A stretch of DNA of 64,000 bases, from contig NC_081815.1 in assembly GCF_030704535.1 (NCBI RefSeq), forward strand, positions 2,247,001 to 2,311,000. The letters are read 5' to 3'. This DNA is from Vitis vinifera (Eukaryota > Streptophyta > Magnoliopsida > Vitales > Vitaceae). The position numbers and the translations under genes were made by a program. Positions within the stretch are counted from its first letter, which is position 1. Every line of letters starts with the position of its first letter. Positions 21,621 through 34,980 of this stretch are shown in pieces. Under the pieces are notes generated by a model. The model did no database searches. It worked only from the letters and a program-made list of their open reading frames with translations, and was not told the origin of the DNA.

Positions 21621-24600
21621 ATGGGGCAGCCGGGCATGGAGGATCCACTTCTGGGCTATGGTGACCACTCCAAGAAGAGGAGTTTTGGCAGAGCTCTGTG
21701 CTTCTTCCTTGCTTTCATAGCCACCATCACATGTGGGTTTTTCACTGCTTTTTAATGCAATTATTTGTCTCGACTTTCTGGGTCTCTCTTAAGATTTGAT
21801 GATGATGATGAAACCCAATGATGAGAGATGGGTGTGGGCTGATTGTTTTCTTGTTTTTGGCTTGGGGTTTTGGGGTTCTTTCGTTTTGATTCAGTTCTTT
21901 TGTTTCCTTTTCTTGGAATTTCATTTTTTATCTTTATTGTGAGAATTTAATTACGTTGGGATGCGTCTGGCTTTCATTGGATGTAGTGGTGGTTGGGCGT
22001 TATCATTTATGCACGTAACTGCTAGATAAGCTTGGCAGATCCATGCCCATAAACGGGTGGCCCCGGTTGGAGATGGGTTTTTGTCTTGAGTTTTTTTGCC
22101 AAGACTATTTGATTGGTTTTCCATAAATTCCAAACGTTTTCTTGGACGGCTGTGCCTGTGGAAAGTGTTGGGACTTGAAAAATCTGATTGACTTTCCCGA
22201 ATTTTACTCGTGAAGTTTCAATTCTATTTAGGTGTGATTTGCGAATCTGAATTGAGATTGCTTTCATGTGAATATGAGCTAATCCTAAAAGCATGATAAG
22301 GACACTGTTTTTTCTGTAGAAGAGTGCCATTGGATTTACCTTTTCTTTTTTTTTTTTAGACTTGTGTGCTGTTCACATTTCGCTTTCATGGGGTATATTC
22401 CATTTAATGTTGAGCATATTGCTTGGTTCCTGTTATAGGCCTTGTACTTGGGTTTGTGGGCAATTCAACTAGCTTGTCACTCACAGCTGAGAGCAAGTAT
22501 AATGAGAAGACAGAAATTGAAGATGCTGGCATCGTTGAATCAAAGCAGGGTGTGGTTGCTGCTGATGATGGCCGTTGTTCTAAAATCGGTGCATTTATGC
22601 TTAGAAAGGGAGGGCATGCTGTTGATGCTGCAGTTGCAACTGCATTGTGTGTGGGGATAGTTAATCCGATGGCAAGTGGAATAGGAGGTGGAGCTTTCAT
22701 GATTGTTCGATCTTCATCAACCTCAAAATCCGAGGCTTTTGACATGAGGGAAACTGCTCCCTTAGCTGCTTCACAGGTTCCTAATTCTCTCCTTAACTTC
22801 AATCCTTAGAACAGGTTGACATGGTCTGGTTGGACCCTTGTTTCAATGGGTCCAATCTATCAGATATCTCACATCACAGAAGCTCAGTCAAGTTGTCATT
22901 TCTACTAGAGGTCTCTTTTAGGCTGGACCCATTGGATGGTAGGGGAACTTCAAACCATTTTCTCCAGAGTTCAATTAATGTGTGTTTGTCTCCTGGCTGT
23001 GATATAATGATGTATTTCTGAACAAACAGAACATGTATGAGAACAATCCCAGAGCCAAGTATCTAGGTGCACTGGCTATGGGTGTTCCTGGGGAGATAGC
23101 TGGCCTTCATGAAGCTTGGTTGAAACATGGGCGACTGGCTTGGAGGAGTTTATTCCAACCAGCCATACGACTAGCTAAATATGGGTTTGTGGTTGCTCCT
23201 TATCTCGCAAAGGCCATAGCTAATGGTGCCCAGTTGATCCTGAATGATCCTGGATTACGACAAGTATTTGCTCCAAATGGGAAGCTGTTACAAGCGGGGG
23301 ATATATGCTATAATCTGGAACTTGGCAACAGCTTAGAGGCAGTAGCAGAACAAGGGCCACAAGCCTTCTACAATGGAGCTGTAGGGGAGAAGCTAATCAA
23401 GGATGTGAGAAAGGCAGGTGGGATTCTCACTATGGAAGATTTAAGGAATTACAGAGTGGATGTAACTGATGCAATGGCTGTGAATACCATGGGGTACACT
23501 ATATTTGGAATGCCACCTCCTTCAAGTGGAACGCTCGGGCTTTCCTTGGTGGGTGTTCTTCCTCTTCCTTTTTACACTCTTCTGTTCTCTTTGTAGCCCT
23601 TTAGTACGGTTCAATTCTAGTATGGAAAATCCCTACACTTTCTCCTAGTGGTATGGCATGCCAATTGAATGACTCTAACCACTTTGATTAATGGAACTCA
23701 TATACCAGTTGGTGGGGCTGAGTATTAGGACCTTGGTTTAGCTGATTTTTGGATGACATATGTTGAATTTTATTTCCCTACAATCCCATATTTTTGCTTG
23801 AGAAGCATGTGGACTCACATTCTAAAGTTTGGTGAAAAATAGGTTCTAAACATCTTCAATAGCTATGGGAGTTCAGATGCTGCAAGAGGATCCCTGGGTC
23901 TTCATCGCATGGTTGAAGCACTGAAACATATGTTTGCCATCCGAATGAACTTGGGCGATCCTCATTTTGTAAATATTAATAACTATACATCTGATATGCT
24001 TTCTCCATCTTTCGCTGACACAATTCGGCAAAAGATACTTGACAATACAACTTTCTCTCCAGATTACTATTTGAACAGGTACAAACTGCCTGCCCTAATA
24101 ATAATTCCAGTAGTCTAGTATTGTCATCAACATGGTTGTGATGCTGAAACTTTTATTTCTGGATTGCCAGGTATAGTCAGCTTAGGGATCATGGAACCAG
24201 CCATTTCTGCATTGTTGATGCAGATCGAAATGCTGTGTCTATGACAACAACTGTAAATTATGGTTTTGGAGCAGGGGTTCTATCTCCATCTACTGGCATT
24301 GTGCTTAACAATGAGATGGATGACTTCTCAACCCCAACAGAATTATCTCCTGACAGACTCCCTCCTGCTCCTGCAAATTTTATCAAACCAAACAAGAGAC
24401 CTCTATCTTCCATGACTCCAATCATTGTTGTGAAGGTAAGTGTGATTAAGCTAGAAGTGACTACAAATGCATGGTTAATTTATCTCCAAAAAGGGCTTGT
24501 CTCTTGCATTTTTCTTACTAGTTCCTTGGACAATTGTATCTTTTTTTGATAAGTTGTTCTTCCTTTGGATCACTTGCCAGGACAACCAGCTAGCCGGGGT

Positions 24601-25073
24601 CATCGGCGGTAGTGGTGGTATATACATAATTCCGGCAGTGCTTCAGGTTTTCCTCAACCATTTTATCTTTGGGATGGAACCTCTAGCTGCCGTTCAGAGT
24701 CCAAGGGTCTACCACAGGGTTTGCAACCTGATCCTAAACTTAGAATATATGAACCCACATTTTAGAAGCAGTCCTTTGATTTAATCTTGATTCTGTGCAG
24801 CTAATACCCAATGTGGTTTTCTATGAAAACTGGACGGTGATTGATGGTGACCACATAGAGCTTTCAGAGGAAAGGAAGCTTTTCTTGGCGGAAAGGGGGC
24901 ATCGACTGGAGGCTAAGGCAGGGGGTGCAATCAGCCAGCTTGTTGTTCAAACCCTTGAAAAGCCCATTGACATGGGCAGAAAAAATGGCAAAGATTTTAA
25001 TGCAGAAACATTCCATGGAACCCTTACTGCTGTAAGTGACCCTAGAAAAGATGGGAGGCCAGCTGCTGTGTGA
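21621..25073 (+). CDS. GGT3: Gamma-glutamyltranspeptidase / glutathione hydrolase, vacuolar type
   Basis: Exons: 21621-21732, 22439-22776, 23030-23548, 23843-24078, 24171-24435, 24581-24718, 24801-25073. All junctions are GT-AG and in phase, giving 626 residues, which is normal for the plant family. A basic stretch (K-K-R-S) followed by a hydrophobic helix at about residues 25-46 looks like a signal anchor. G-G-H-A-V-D-A-A-V-A-T-A (exon 2) and the motif D-H-G-T-S-H mark the fold. By homology Thr411 of G-T-S-H is the residue that becomes the N-terminal nucleophile after self-cleavage into two subunits. G-G-S-G-G appears in exon 6. The enzyme removes the gamma-glutamyl group from glutathione and its S-conjugates. 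The Arabidopsis relative At4g29210, called GGT3 in UniProt and GGT4 in some papers, acts in the vacuole. Localisation here is inferred from similarity. Confidence 0.95.
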
Positions 25074-25386
25074 TCCTTAGTTCTTGATTAATTGAAATAT
25101 CCTGTGTAAAGGTTAAGGGGTCCACCAGCATGCTGTATTAGAAGATCTTTTTTGATGAGTTTAATGAAAAACAATAATGTAAACGATCCCTAGCTACTTA
25201 GATTGATTCTTTTTCTTTGAACCACAACTGAAAGCCATGACCATATTTTATTCTTCAACCACTTCAGAAGTAGTGTTCATGTTTTTAATGCTAGAAAAAT
25301 GGAGTTGATGTTATGAGGGTGATTCCTTGCTCTCAAATGAATTTAATGTTTCTTTGGTGCAAGTCAAGTGATTATAGAATCTTGTA
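25074..25386. other. 3' flank of the GGT gene
   Basis: This holds the probable 3' untranslated region and AT-rich spacer up to the solo LTR. I see no coding sequence. Confidence 0.5.
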
Positions 25387-26831
25387 TATGAAACCAAAGT
25401 TTGTTTAATCTTGACTTTGATGATAATAAAATAAGACTTGAAACTATTGATTTATCTTAAATGCGTTTAAGAAGATCTTCGAAGTGATTGACATTCAAAT
25501 AAGTCAAGTCAAAGGAAAATAAAACATAATCAAAAGATCTTAAAAAGAAGATTAATCAAGATTATTTATCTAGGATTTCTTTGCACGGATGTTAATGCAT
25601 CAAGTTCAAATTGTACTATATTTTTATTTGAGGCATTTAAAATATCAAGTGCCTAAATCTATTTTATTCTTTTATAAATTGGATGATGAATCTTTCTAAA
25701 TGAAAATCACCTTTGCTTAAGTATCATTTATAGTTAAAAAGATACTCAAAATGATAAGGAGTTTATGTTTATCTAGCTAAGTTTCTTGAAAGATTTTGTG
25801 CTAAAGATGTGAAAGTTACAAAAATCTTAGAGTTCAGTTACACGTCTTTTAATGACTTTCATAAAAAATGAGATTGATTGTTTTAAGGATACAAACCATA
25901 TTTTGACATGTATTTTATTATTTAAACAAGGTTTTTCAATATTAAGTTTTCATATCAAAATAATTTGAGTCATTAAAAGTCATTTTACATCATTTTTTCA
26001 TATTTTTTGTATGTTTGACCAAGATTTAAGTCAAGCGACTCAATCAATTACTATTCACTCAACTGGTTATTGTTCATTCAATCAATTGAATTGATGATCG
26101 AACAATAGAGCTCTTATGATCTAATGGTCACTTTTTGTACCTTCTACCATCCAATAACTAGTATTAGTTCGATTAGTTGGTTGACAGGTCAACCTCATAT
26201 TGTGTTTAGCGGTTAATTTAGGCTTCCAACATCTATTTCAAGGTTCCAAACTTGCTATTTTTCATGGAGGAGAGTTCAAAGAATTTTATTTGAGTCTTAA
26301 AGAAGAGTTTTTTCAATGGACTTTGCTTTCAAATTTCTATATCCATTTAGTGTGCCTTAATCCTAGTTTACCTTACATCCATTTGAGCTTAGACTTGTAC
26401 TAGGATTTTGTAAAGTCAATTCTCTATTAAAGTGTAATCTTGTGAAAATTACTCAGAAGTGAAGTATATCTTAAGTGGGTGTTTTAGAACCATAATTCAA
26501 AAAGAATAGTTTGCAAGCTTTAGCTTCTCTTGGAATCATAATCCAAGTGAAAAGCTTGAAGGCTTGAGAATTTTATTTAGTAAAATCCTCACCATCCAAT
26601 TTAAGAAGAGTAGACATAGACGAGGTTATATCGAACCACCACAAAATCTTGAGTTCGTATTTCTCTTTTCCTTGCTCTTTTTAATATATATCAAATTATT
26701 TTTTATTATATTTGTTATATTATTACATACAATTGTCACTTGCTTTCTAAGTTTAAATTGGTAAAAAGTGATCTTCATACTATTCACCTGCGAGGGTGAT
26801 TATCTTGGATTGATATAGCTAGGATCTAACA
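25387..26831 (+). mobile_element. Solo LTR, Copia-type (old copy)
   Basis: These 1,445 bp are related to the solo LTR at 32333-33618. Both open T(G/A)TGAAACCAA, continue TTAATCTTGA(C/T)TTTGATGATAA, and close with CTATTCACCT...GATT...CTAACA. No primer site or coding region follows, so this is a solo LTR. The flanking pentamers TTGTA (25382-25386) and CTCTA (26832-26836) match at only three of five bases, which fits an old insertion. Assignment to Copia rests on the typical CTATTCACC end. Confidence 0.65.
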
Positions 26832-26836
26832 CTCTA

Positions 26837-27477
26837 CAAGACATGCATGAAACAAAATCAAACCAACTATTCCTAAGTGCTTGAGAGGCAGACCCTTTTG
26901 GAACCATCAGGAGAGTGCTAAGATATCCCTCTAAATCCAGATTTTCACCTTTCTCGAACTAACATTGAACAATAATCCTACAGCACCCAGTACAGAAATA
27001 TCATTCACCATTGCTGAATCTCAGCATTGTGGGTTTTAACTCTCCCCCATATTCAATAGTTACAATTAAACCAGGAGAAATTTCTGATAAGGCGGTTAGA
27101 AATTGATACCATTCATTAATATTAGAAGCACTGTAAAAGTAACTCAGCTTTTACTGTATCCCAAGGATTATTAAGCTCAGTTCACCCCATGTCCAGACAT
27201 GGTTCTTAGGGTTCATAAAATGCTGTCTCAAAGGATTTTTCTAACAGTTCCATGAAACTTGCCATCAATTTCCAAAGAATAAGTTTAGGCACTTCCAAAT
27301 CAATCTGAGTACCCATATTTTACTACATGATCTATTCAATCAACAAATGATCTTTACGTTTTTATAGAAAACTGTACTCATGCTGTGTCTTTTGCATGTT
27401 GTACAACAAGGTAATAACACAAATGAGATCCAAGCCTCTTGATTCAGAGGGAAATTCCTGGCTTGGCAGTGGAAATT
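26837..27477. other. Intergenic / 3' flank between solo LTR and AP-4 sigma gene
   Basis: I see no gene here. The right part probably carries the 3' untranslated region of the minus-strand AP-4 sigma gene. Confidence 0.4.
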
Positions 27478-30400
27478 TTATGATGCTTTGTCCATCAGCT
27501 GTATTGGGGCCAGAATGTTAGCCTTGCTTGTCTCAACAATACACCCATTCATGACCATTTCCTCCAGCATGAAATGCGCTTTCTCCAGATGGAACATGAT
27601 GTCTAGTTCACACTGCAAATTTAGACAGACAAGAAATAAAAGAAATGAAACAATTACCATGACATGTATTATATGGACCAGAATGGGGAAGATCAAAACT
27701 TGGAAGATAGGTCAGAAGTCCTTTCTGATCATTTCATGGGAAGACTTACCACATTGCCAAAATGGCGGTCCATGGTTTCGACTAACAGATGTATGAACTC
27801 CAGAATCGCAAGTTCATTCTGCAAAAAACCAATGAAATTAATGTAGAAAAACATGTCACATGATGATTGAGATAAAGAAGAGAAGAACCTCTCTCGGTCA
27901 TTTGAGGTAATACACACTAAAAGGTCAGCTTACAATGTCCTAATGACTTTGCTAATAAATAATAAGGTTTTAATCCACAATCATTTTTGTTCCCTTAAGC
28001 TCACAATTGGATTCTCCCTTGCAATTTTATCTTATTTTTAATTTGTTGTTTTATTAACCTTTTCACTCCTGTGCATCAAATGGGATCTTCTAAATAGTAT
28101 CCTTCATCACAGTTTGTTTCTATTTAAGTGGACACATGGTTTAAGTAGGCATTATTCATGTGTTCTTAAATAGAAGACATGTTTTATGACACCCTAGGCT
28201 TTGGCTCCTTTCAGCTCACACATCAAAGGCAGTTGTTGTGTGTGTGGTTTGACATAACAAACACCAGAGAGTTGAGCTCAGAGCCAAATTCATTTAATCA
28301 CAAAGGTCTTCGGACCTAAGGACACAACTTAATAACATGATATCCATTTTATCTCCTTCTATACTGAAAGTCAAATTCAAGTTTATAACTAAGATAAAAT
28401 AACTGATGTTAATCTAACTTTACTTAGAATGGACTAGGAATTGGTTCTTATTTTTCTTTGTTGGAAATACCTATTGGGTTTGTGTCTAACAAAAGGAATT
28501 TCAGATACATACATCATGAAATGTTCATGTAACATAGGCCATATGACTTTTCTAGGAAATAACAAGGTTTTAATGTAAAAAGAAAGCTCTCATAAATTGC
28601 TAGGAGAGAGTACACACCACAATCATCTGCTCCTAGTTATTTTATTACACTTTCAATTCTGTTCACAAATGAACTCTTTTCTAGTATTTTGTTTTGTCAA
28701 CATCCAATTTTCATCCCTATTGCCACCAAATTTTTTTATCAAATCCTAAACTGAACAAGCTTTCTACTAGAGCCCTTTCACACCCAAAATGCAAGTATAA
28801 CTAAGCAAGTTGAAGGGATCAAAAAAGCATCTAAAAAATGCAAGTAGGCTGAGATCATATTCTTCAACAAGAGAGACATTTTACATTGCTCTAGGCTTGC
28901 AAATTTTAGTTCGCAACAAGATAGCCTTTTAGCCTTGGAGCAAGGTTTAGAACAAGAGACAACTATAATTACTGGCAATCACTGATTCACCATTAAACAT
29001 GTCGTAAGCATAAACGACTATACACAGGTCCTAAAACTGATAAAGTAGGTGTTACTGTCAAATATGAACTGACTAAAAACAGGGAAGGATCAGTTCTATT
29101 ATTCCAGTGTGCCTATGGATTTGGTTCTAAATCATACATATAATATCACCTTCTCTAAATCTCAGTGTAGAGATAATAAGATTCTAAACTTATAGAACAA
29201 GCAACCAAATTCACACCTTAAATCAGCATGAATAAGCATCAGACTATACTGTCCAACTTTTGTATGATTATATTAAAAAATTGACCTATCACAATGATAT
29301 TCCCCCACTATTTTCAAGTGGATGAGAATTGCCAACTCCAAAACTCCTTAGAAGCACATAATCCACAAACTAAAACACCGACCAGATACCCAACAGTGGC
29401 ACAGATGGAGGGCCTGTGACATGCACTTTAGAGCCAGATGGAATTAGCAGTCCTTAACTCAAAACAATTCAGATGTTATACCTAAATTGCACTCAAAAAC
29501 TATATCTTTGGTGGCATGGCATTTCAGGATCCGAGTGAAGAACCATTTCATAATAAGGAAAAGATCACTTACTTCACCATTGTCAACTCCAACCAAGAAA
29601 AAGAGTGATGCGTAGCGCCTGTACACAATTTTGTAGGTCCGATGCTCAACAAATGAACACTGTTCACACATGCAGAAAATATTATTAAGAGGGAGAAAAA
29701 AAAGGCAGAAGCATTTGCCATCAAACGTAATAGAACTATTAGCACAACAGGTGCACTTTAACAAGCACTTGGACACCCCAAAGGCTGTGTTTATTGAACC
29801 AAACTGGGGCATCAGAATTAGAATCGGGATCAATTTGTCGATTTATATGATTGTATGTAATTGAATTGAAGGTTCAAATCCAGAAAGTTAAATTTCTTTA
29901 ACACAAACAGTTTTTAAAAATTTCCAATTCCCAGCAACCAAACATACCCAGAAGGTGTCTCTGAAGGACAATAACGACAGCTTGATTTTCTGAAGGACAA
30001 TAACGACTTAAACAAAAACACTAGTTTTGAGTCCTTGGAAAAGCAAGAAATTGAAAAAGATTCGATTCAAAAATTAACAATTGGATCTGAAAAAGACCTC
30101 GCCGGATAAGATTACTTGCACTTCCCAAACACTTGGACTAGGGTTGTGCTTATCACACCAATTGATGCTGAGGAATTTGAATTGGAACTGTTCTGTTGAT
30201 CCAATCACAAATTCACATCGCCAACTCACAAAAGCAAATATTTCCACAGAAAGCAAAGAACTTTCAAACACCGCAGAGTTGAAATTTTCTATGCCCAAGC
30301 AACCTAACACGCCCAGAAAGAAAAATCCCTTTCTCTGAGGATCAATCACTAATAAAACAAAACATTGTTTCCAGGAAAAAAAAAAAACAAGAAACAAGAA

Positions 30401-30591
30401 ACTAAAACGGATTCATTTAAAAAACTAGCAATTGGATGAGAAATAAAGACCTGCTGCTCATTACGGGCAAGGCACTTGCGAACGATCTCGCCTTCGAGAG
30501 CGCGTCGTTCTTCCAGGTTGAGGTACTCGTAGTACTGAGCGAGACGGGTCTGGCCTTGCTTGTTCACCATCAATATGAATCTGATCCCCAT
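27478..30591 (-). CDS. AP4S: AP-4 complex subunit sigma
   Basis: Four coding exons on the minus strand: 30451-30591, 29573-29659, 27750-27818, 27478-27612. All introns are phase 0 and GT-AG, and the protein is 143 residues, the family length. The start [16 protein letters not shown] is the usual N-terminus of this subunit. [19 protein letters not shown] and [10 protein letters not shown] follow in a longin-type fold, with a C-terminal helix ending in K-A-S. The sigma chain is the small subunit of the AP-4 heterotetramer, which sorts cargo at the trans-Golgi network; in Arabidopsis AP-4 helps send receptors to the storage vacuole. Introns are long (1.75 kb for the second) and hold no recognisable transposon. 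Confidence 0.95.
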
Positions 30592-30678
30592 TTTTGCTGA
30601 TCTTCAATTCGATTTTGCCTGAGAACCTAGGGGAAAGGGTTTTGGCCTGGAGGTCAAGGATTACGGGTACCATCCGCC

Positions 30679-30688
30679 ATATATAAAG
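30679..30688 (-). promoter_or_regulatory. Probable TATA box of the AP-4 sigma gene
   Basis: The minus strand reads TTTATATATG about 90 bp upstream of the ATG. This is a normal distance for a plant TATA box. Confidence 0.4.
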
Positions 30689-30719
30689 CATTCGGATCCG
30701 ACCCGTTTTGTTCATTGGG

Positions 30720-32327
30720 TTCGTAAATTGTGTTCTAAATTCTAATTTCTAACTTGATTATTCTTAGGTTTTTTGGATTATTTTTTCATAGAATATTATC
30801 ACTAACATGTACAATTGGGTAAATTAAGGTAAAGTTAGTTTGATTGTAATTTTACTTTTCGATTTTTGCTTTGAAATTAAATTTGAAAAAAAAAAATTAC
30901 ATGTGGTAATTTGTTTTATCCTCACAAAGTTATATAAATTGTTTCTTTTTATTTTTTATTATATAATTAACAAACATGTTTAATATTTATAAAAATTAAA
31001 AACATAATAAGAAATAAAATTTTCTTTTATAAATAGGAAAATAAAAAAAATCCAAACCATGTTTTAAATAACAATTTTATGTTTTAATTTTTAGATGATA
31101 TTGTTAAAGGTGGGCTCAACTACATAATACATAATTAGAAGTATAGTGAAGGTGCCTTTGATCCTAGTTGAACAACGACCAAAGGGTATAATAAAGGAAG
31201 CACATGCCAGTCATAGGTCACGTGTGTCTTAACATTTTTTAACGATTGCTTGTCTTTGATATAAATCAATAACACTAACAAAGGCATAACGTTTGACTTG
31301 CTCCTCAATCACTCTCCATGCTCATCTTTGATGGTAACAACATTCACTCTAACATGGAGAAAATTAATGCTATTAAGATAAAAACCCTTAAAAGCAAGAT
31401 ATAATATAACAAATGAGATTTTAAGTTCCTCTATTCTATCCATGTTTGTATTTATTCGAGTATTTAGGCCTACATCATTTCTATTATACATGGTTTGAGG
31501 TATATTAGGAGTTATATAAAAGATCCAAATCATAGATTTTTTACAAGTTGATAAGTAGTTTATAATCATTTTATGAACTTAGGCGATTCATTTAATATTA
31601 TAGACATCAAAATGAGTTTTCCATGATGAGTGTACTAGTGTGTATGACTATACATAGAATAAAACCTATATTGAATCATAATATTAACTATCAAATACTC
31701 ATGATTTTATTGAGCTACTATGTACATGAACTGTCAACCTTAAGAAAATATTAAGTTAGTGTTGAGGTTTTCAATGGCTTTGTCTTATCGGTAAAATCAT
31801 GAGATGATTATATATTTCCTATGGATTGAGTATTTGATAACTAAGACATATGATAATAGATATTTTTAATAAAAACACCATAATTTCTTATAAGATTGAG
31901 ACGATGTGTTCCTTTAGATGCCTTAAAGAACTTGTGATCAAGAAATCTATGATGCCGCACTAATTCCTTAAGTAGAATTTAACATATATATTTTATGAAC
32001 TAGATTATGTCCATTGATTACATGATAGAAGGATATGAGACTAAAAAGAATGCAAAGTAATATTAAGAGGATGATAACATCGATTTTGTTAGATTACGAA
32101 TACCGGTTCAAGGAGAGTTTGCATGCAGTAGATAGTAGGTCATAAATTGAAGAAAATGATTAAATTGGAATTGATAAATGCTTATTTAGATGTAATAACA
32201 TAGGATACTATAATGCAGTGGACTTTCTTTAATGAAATGTTATGTTACTTTAAAATTGAAATATGAGGGAACCAGTATTTTTATAGGTCCCAATGGTTCC
32301 TACTCTTATATTCTCTTTGTTGGCATA
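30720..32327. other. AT-rich repeat-like spacer, unresolved
   Basis: No intact frame or recognisable domain is present. Sequence composition and the nested solo LTR to the right suggest decayed retroelement DNA, but I could not find matching terminal repeats. Confidence 0.4.
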
Positions 32328-32332
32328 AAAAG

Positions 32333-33618
32333 TGTGAAACCAAGGTTTGGTTAATCTTGATTTTGATGATAACAGAACAAGGTTTAGAACTAATGATTAT
32401 ATTTCAAGTGTGATTAAGCAAAACAATTTCCAAAGTGGCAATTACAAAGACAAATCAAGCCAATGAGAAATCATGAAGAAGAAGACCACTTCAAAGAGAA
32501 GAGTTTTTCAGGACCAAAACTTCATAAGATCTCTTTGTAAGGTTGTTGGTGCACTAGGACTTTCATGCATTTCATTCTTCATTTATGCACCAAAATCATT
32601 CAAGAGTAATATTGTTTTAAATATCTTAAGAATTGGATGATTTCATGTTTTCAACTAAAATCTTGTGTTAAATTATTTTCAAACTTGTGTTAAAAGGTTT
32701 TAAGTTGAAAAAGGTTGGGTATTGAGCCAAAAAATGGCTCAACCAGTTCAACCGGTCGATCAGTTGTGCTCGTCCCGTCGAGAACCAGTTGAGGGAGACC
32801 AAAAAGTTTCTCTCTCTCCTAGTGGCCTTTTCTTCCCGGTCAAGGTTGAACCCCAACCGGTTGAGGTCTAGTTGAGGCCCAACGGTCACTTTCCAAGCAT
32901 TAATGATAACGGCTAGTCAACCGGTCGACCCTTAGCTCGACTGGTCGAACCCTAAACGGCTAGTTTGGTTTTTTTCTTCTATAAAAAGGCTCTAATCTTC
33001 ATTGTTTCATGAGTTTAACCTTTCCAAATCTTTTTTTATTATATTTGAACCTTGGAAGAGTATTTTTGAGTGCACCATTATTTCAAAACTTGCATATCTT
33101 TAGTACACCATTCCATCTTAGTTTTTCTTATATCATTTGAGCTTAAAATTCTTGTACTAGGATTTTTGAGAGATCATTCATTTGTAAATCTTTGAAAGGA
33201 AGTTTCTCAAGTGTGGGGTATCACTTGAGGGGTTGTTCAAGAGAGGGATATCTCTTAAGAAGTGTAAAGGGTGTTTGGAGCGAAAAGTCCAAAAGGGTGA
33301 ATTGGAACCATAATCCAATTGTATTGCTTGAAGGCTTGGTTTGGAAGCCTTGGATTAGTGGAACCTCAAGCTCGGGATTGAAGCTAGAGGAGAGTGGATG
33401 TAGGCTGGGTTGCGCCGAACCACTATAAACTCTTGTGTTTGCATTCTCTCTTCCTTACTCTTTAATTTATATGCAATTGTCTATATATTGATTATTATAT
33501 ACTTGCATATAATTGTCTCTTGCATTCACTTGTTTAAATTTTTAAAAGAGACCATCATCCTATTCACCTCCCCTCTAGGTTGATTACCATAGGTTGGATT
33601 AGCCTAATATTTCTAACA
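32333..33618 (+). mobile_element. Solo LTR, Copia-type, with perfect target duplication
   Basis: The 1,286-bp LTR starts TGTGAAACCAAGG and ends CTAACA. It is flanked by AAAAG at 32328-32332 and again at 33619-33623. No primer site follows, so the internal part has been lost, as after recombination between two LTRs. The interval 32735-32960 holds a cluster of related motifs such as ACCGGTCGA and ACCGGTTGA. It is related to 25387-26831. Confidence 0.8.
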
Positions 33619-33734
33619 AAAAGTTTTAAGGATTTATGGAGAATTAATCTTTTATATGCATATTGACATTTTGGTAAAAGCATAAGGTTATATAGGATTT
33701 TATGATTAATTATTTATTATTTATTTGAATTGAG

Positions 33735-33800
33735 TTAATTAATTAATTAATCATTAAGATTAATTAATTAATTAATCATTAAGATTAATTAATTAATTAG
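33735..33800. repeat. 25-bp tandem repeat, about 2.6 copies
   Basis: Units at 33735-33759 and 33760-33784 are identical (TTAATTAATTAATTAA followed by TCATTAAGA). A partial third copy ends near 33800. Confidence 0.85.
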
Positions 33801-34426
33801 GATTTAATAAGGTAGATTAAGTGTCATAAGGCCAAGGTGAGCCAAAGTTGCTCAAACCCAATAGAGAGTCTATATAAACCTCATGAGTTTTAGAATTAGA
33901 TTCTAACTTTTGAGACTAGTAATCTTTCAGCCTCTTCCACTCTCATTTCAAGGTATGTAGCCACTCTACAAAAGTAACATTGATCTAAGAAGCCCTCGGT
34001 TAGCCCTCTAAGGTGAGCTATAGGTGTAATAGGCAGAGCATTGCCAGCAACCAAACGGGCTACTATAGATGACTGAACAACTGTGCCACAAGAAGAAGAC
34101 ATTCCAAAGTCCATATAGGAGCAATTGCCCCCTTAGTAGCTTGGCTCGTGCTAAGCAGCTCTCTCCGAAGTCAACCAAAATTTGTGAGTGCTCACCTTAT
34201 TCTATGGTAAACAAACCATCTACCCATGATCACATCCAAGGATGGGTGAGCAACAAAGCTCCCCCCCCTCCTCGTCGTTTATGGTCAACCAGCTTGTCAT
34301 TCTCCACACCCGCTTTTTTTTTAAACATAATATGCTATGCTTAAAAGTTCGGTTGGACAGCCCAATTTGATAGAGCATTTGTGGCCATAAAGCAGTAATT
34401 AGCGAGCCTCTCTATCCCTAGCCTAT
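33801..34426. other. Repeat-like spacer left of the Gypsy element
   Basis: I see no gene. TCTATATAAACC at about 33870 is TATA-like and, with the tandem repeat before it, could be part of another decayed LTR. This is not resolved. Confidence 0.35.
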
Positions 34427-34968
34427 TGTCACGGACTTAGTCGTTCACTAAGCTCGTGCGGCACTTAGACAAGCCAAGACGCTTGATCTTGCTAAGTCAG
34501 CCTTGCTCCCTATACTTAGCTCACCCGGCTAAGACACTCGCGACTCAAAAGCTTAAGAAGCTTGGTAGGCAACTCCTTAAAGAATGGAAGCTTTCTATTA
34601 CTCAAAGAAGCCTTTACAAGTGCTTGGATGCTCACTTGCTTGGTGCCTTGGCCAAATGAGGCCCTCACCTATTTATAGGCACCAATGGAACTCTCTGGAA
34701 CCTTGGAGGGTTCCTTACATCTCAAGACTATTCTAGAATGTCCTACATCATTCTAGTTACAAGCCTATATACAAGTATATACAAGAGTCTTCTAGACTTC
34801 TCTAGAAAGCCCCGGGCTCCTCTTGTGCCTTCCACCATAGTGTAGAATTGTGTGGACTCCTCCAGACTTCTCTAGAACCTTCCACACTCTTCCTATTCTA
34901 GGAGTCTCCAGAAGCTTCCTGGCCCTATATAAGGCCATGGGGAGGCTCATTTGGGTCAGCTTGTGACA
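34427..34968 (-). repeat. 3' LTR of the Gypsy element
   Basis: It begins TGTCACGGACTTAG and ends CAGCTTGTGACA on the plus strand. It lies beside the polypurine tract. It is identical to the other LTR except at 34894. Confidence 0.97.
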
Positions 34969-34980
34969 CTCTCCCCCACC
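34969..34980 (-). other. Polypurine tract of the Gypsy element
   Basis: The minus strand reads GGTGGGGGAGAG next to the 3' LTR. It overlaps the last base of the gag-pol stop codon (34980-34982). Confidence 0.85.

Noticed and set aside
29960-30007. Direct repeat CTGAAGGACAATAACGAC, two copies 30 bp apart in AP-4 sigma intron 1
   Set aside because: It is a real short duplication but has no associated feature, and was judged too minor to interpret.
34456-34659. Identical 67-codon plus-strand frames in both Gypsy LTRs (also 39686-39889)
   Set aside because: They are copies of one LTR segment, antisense to the element, with no known domain.
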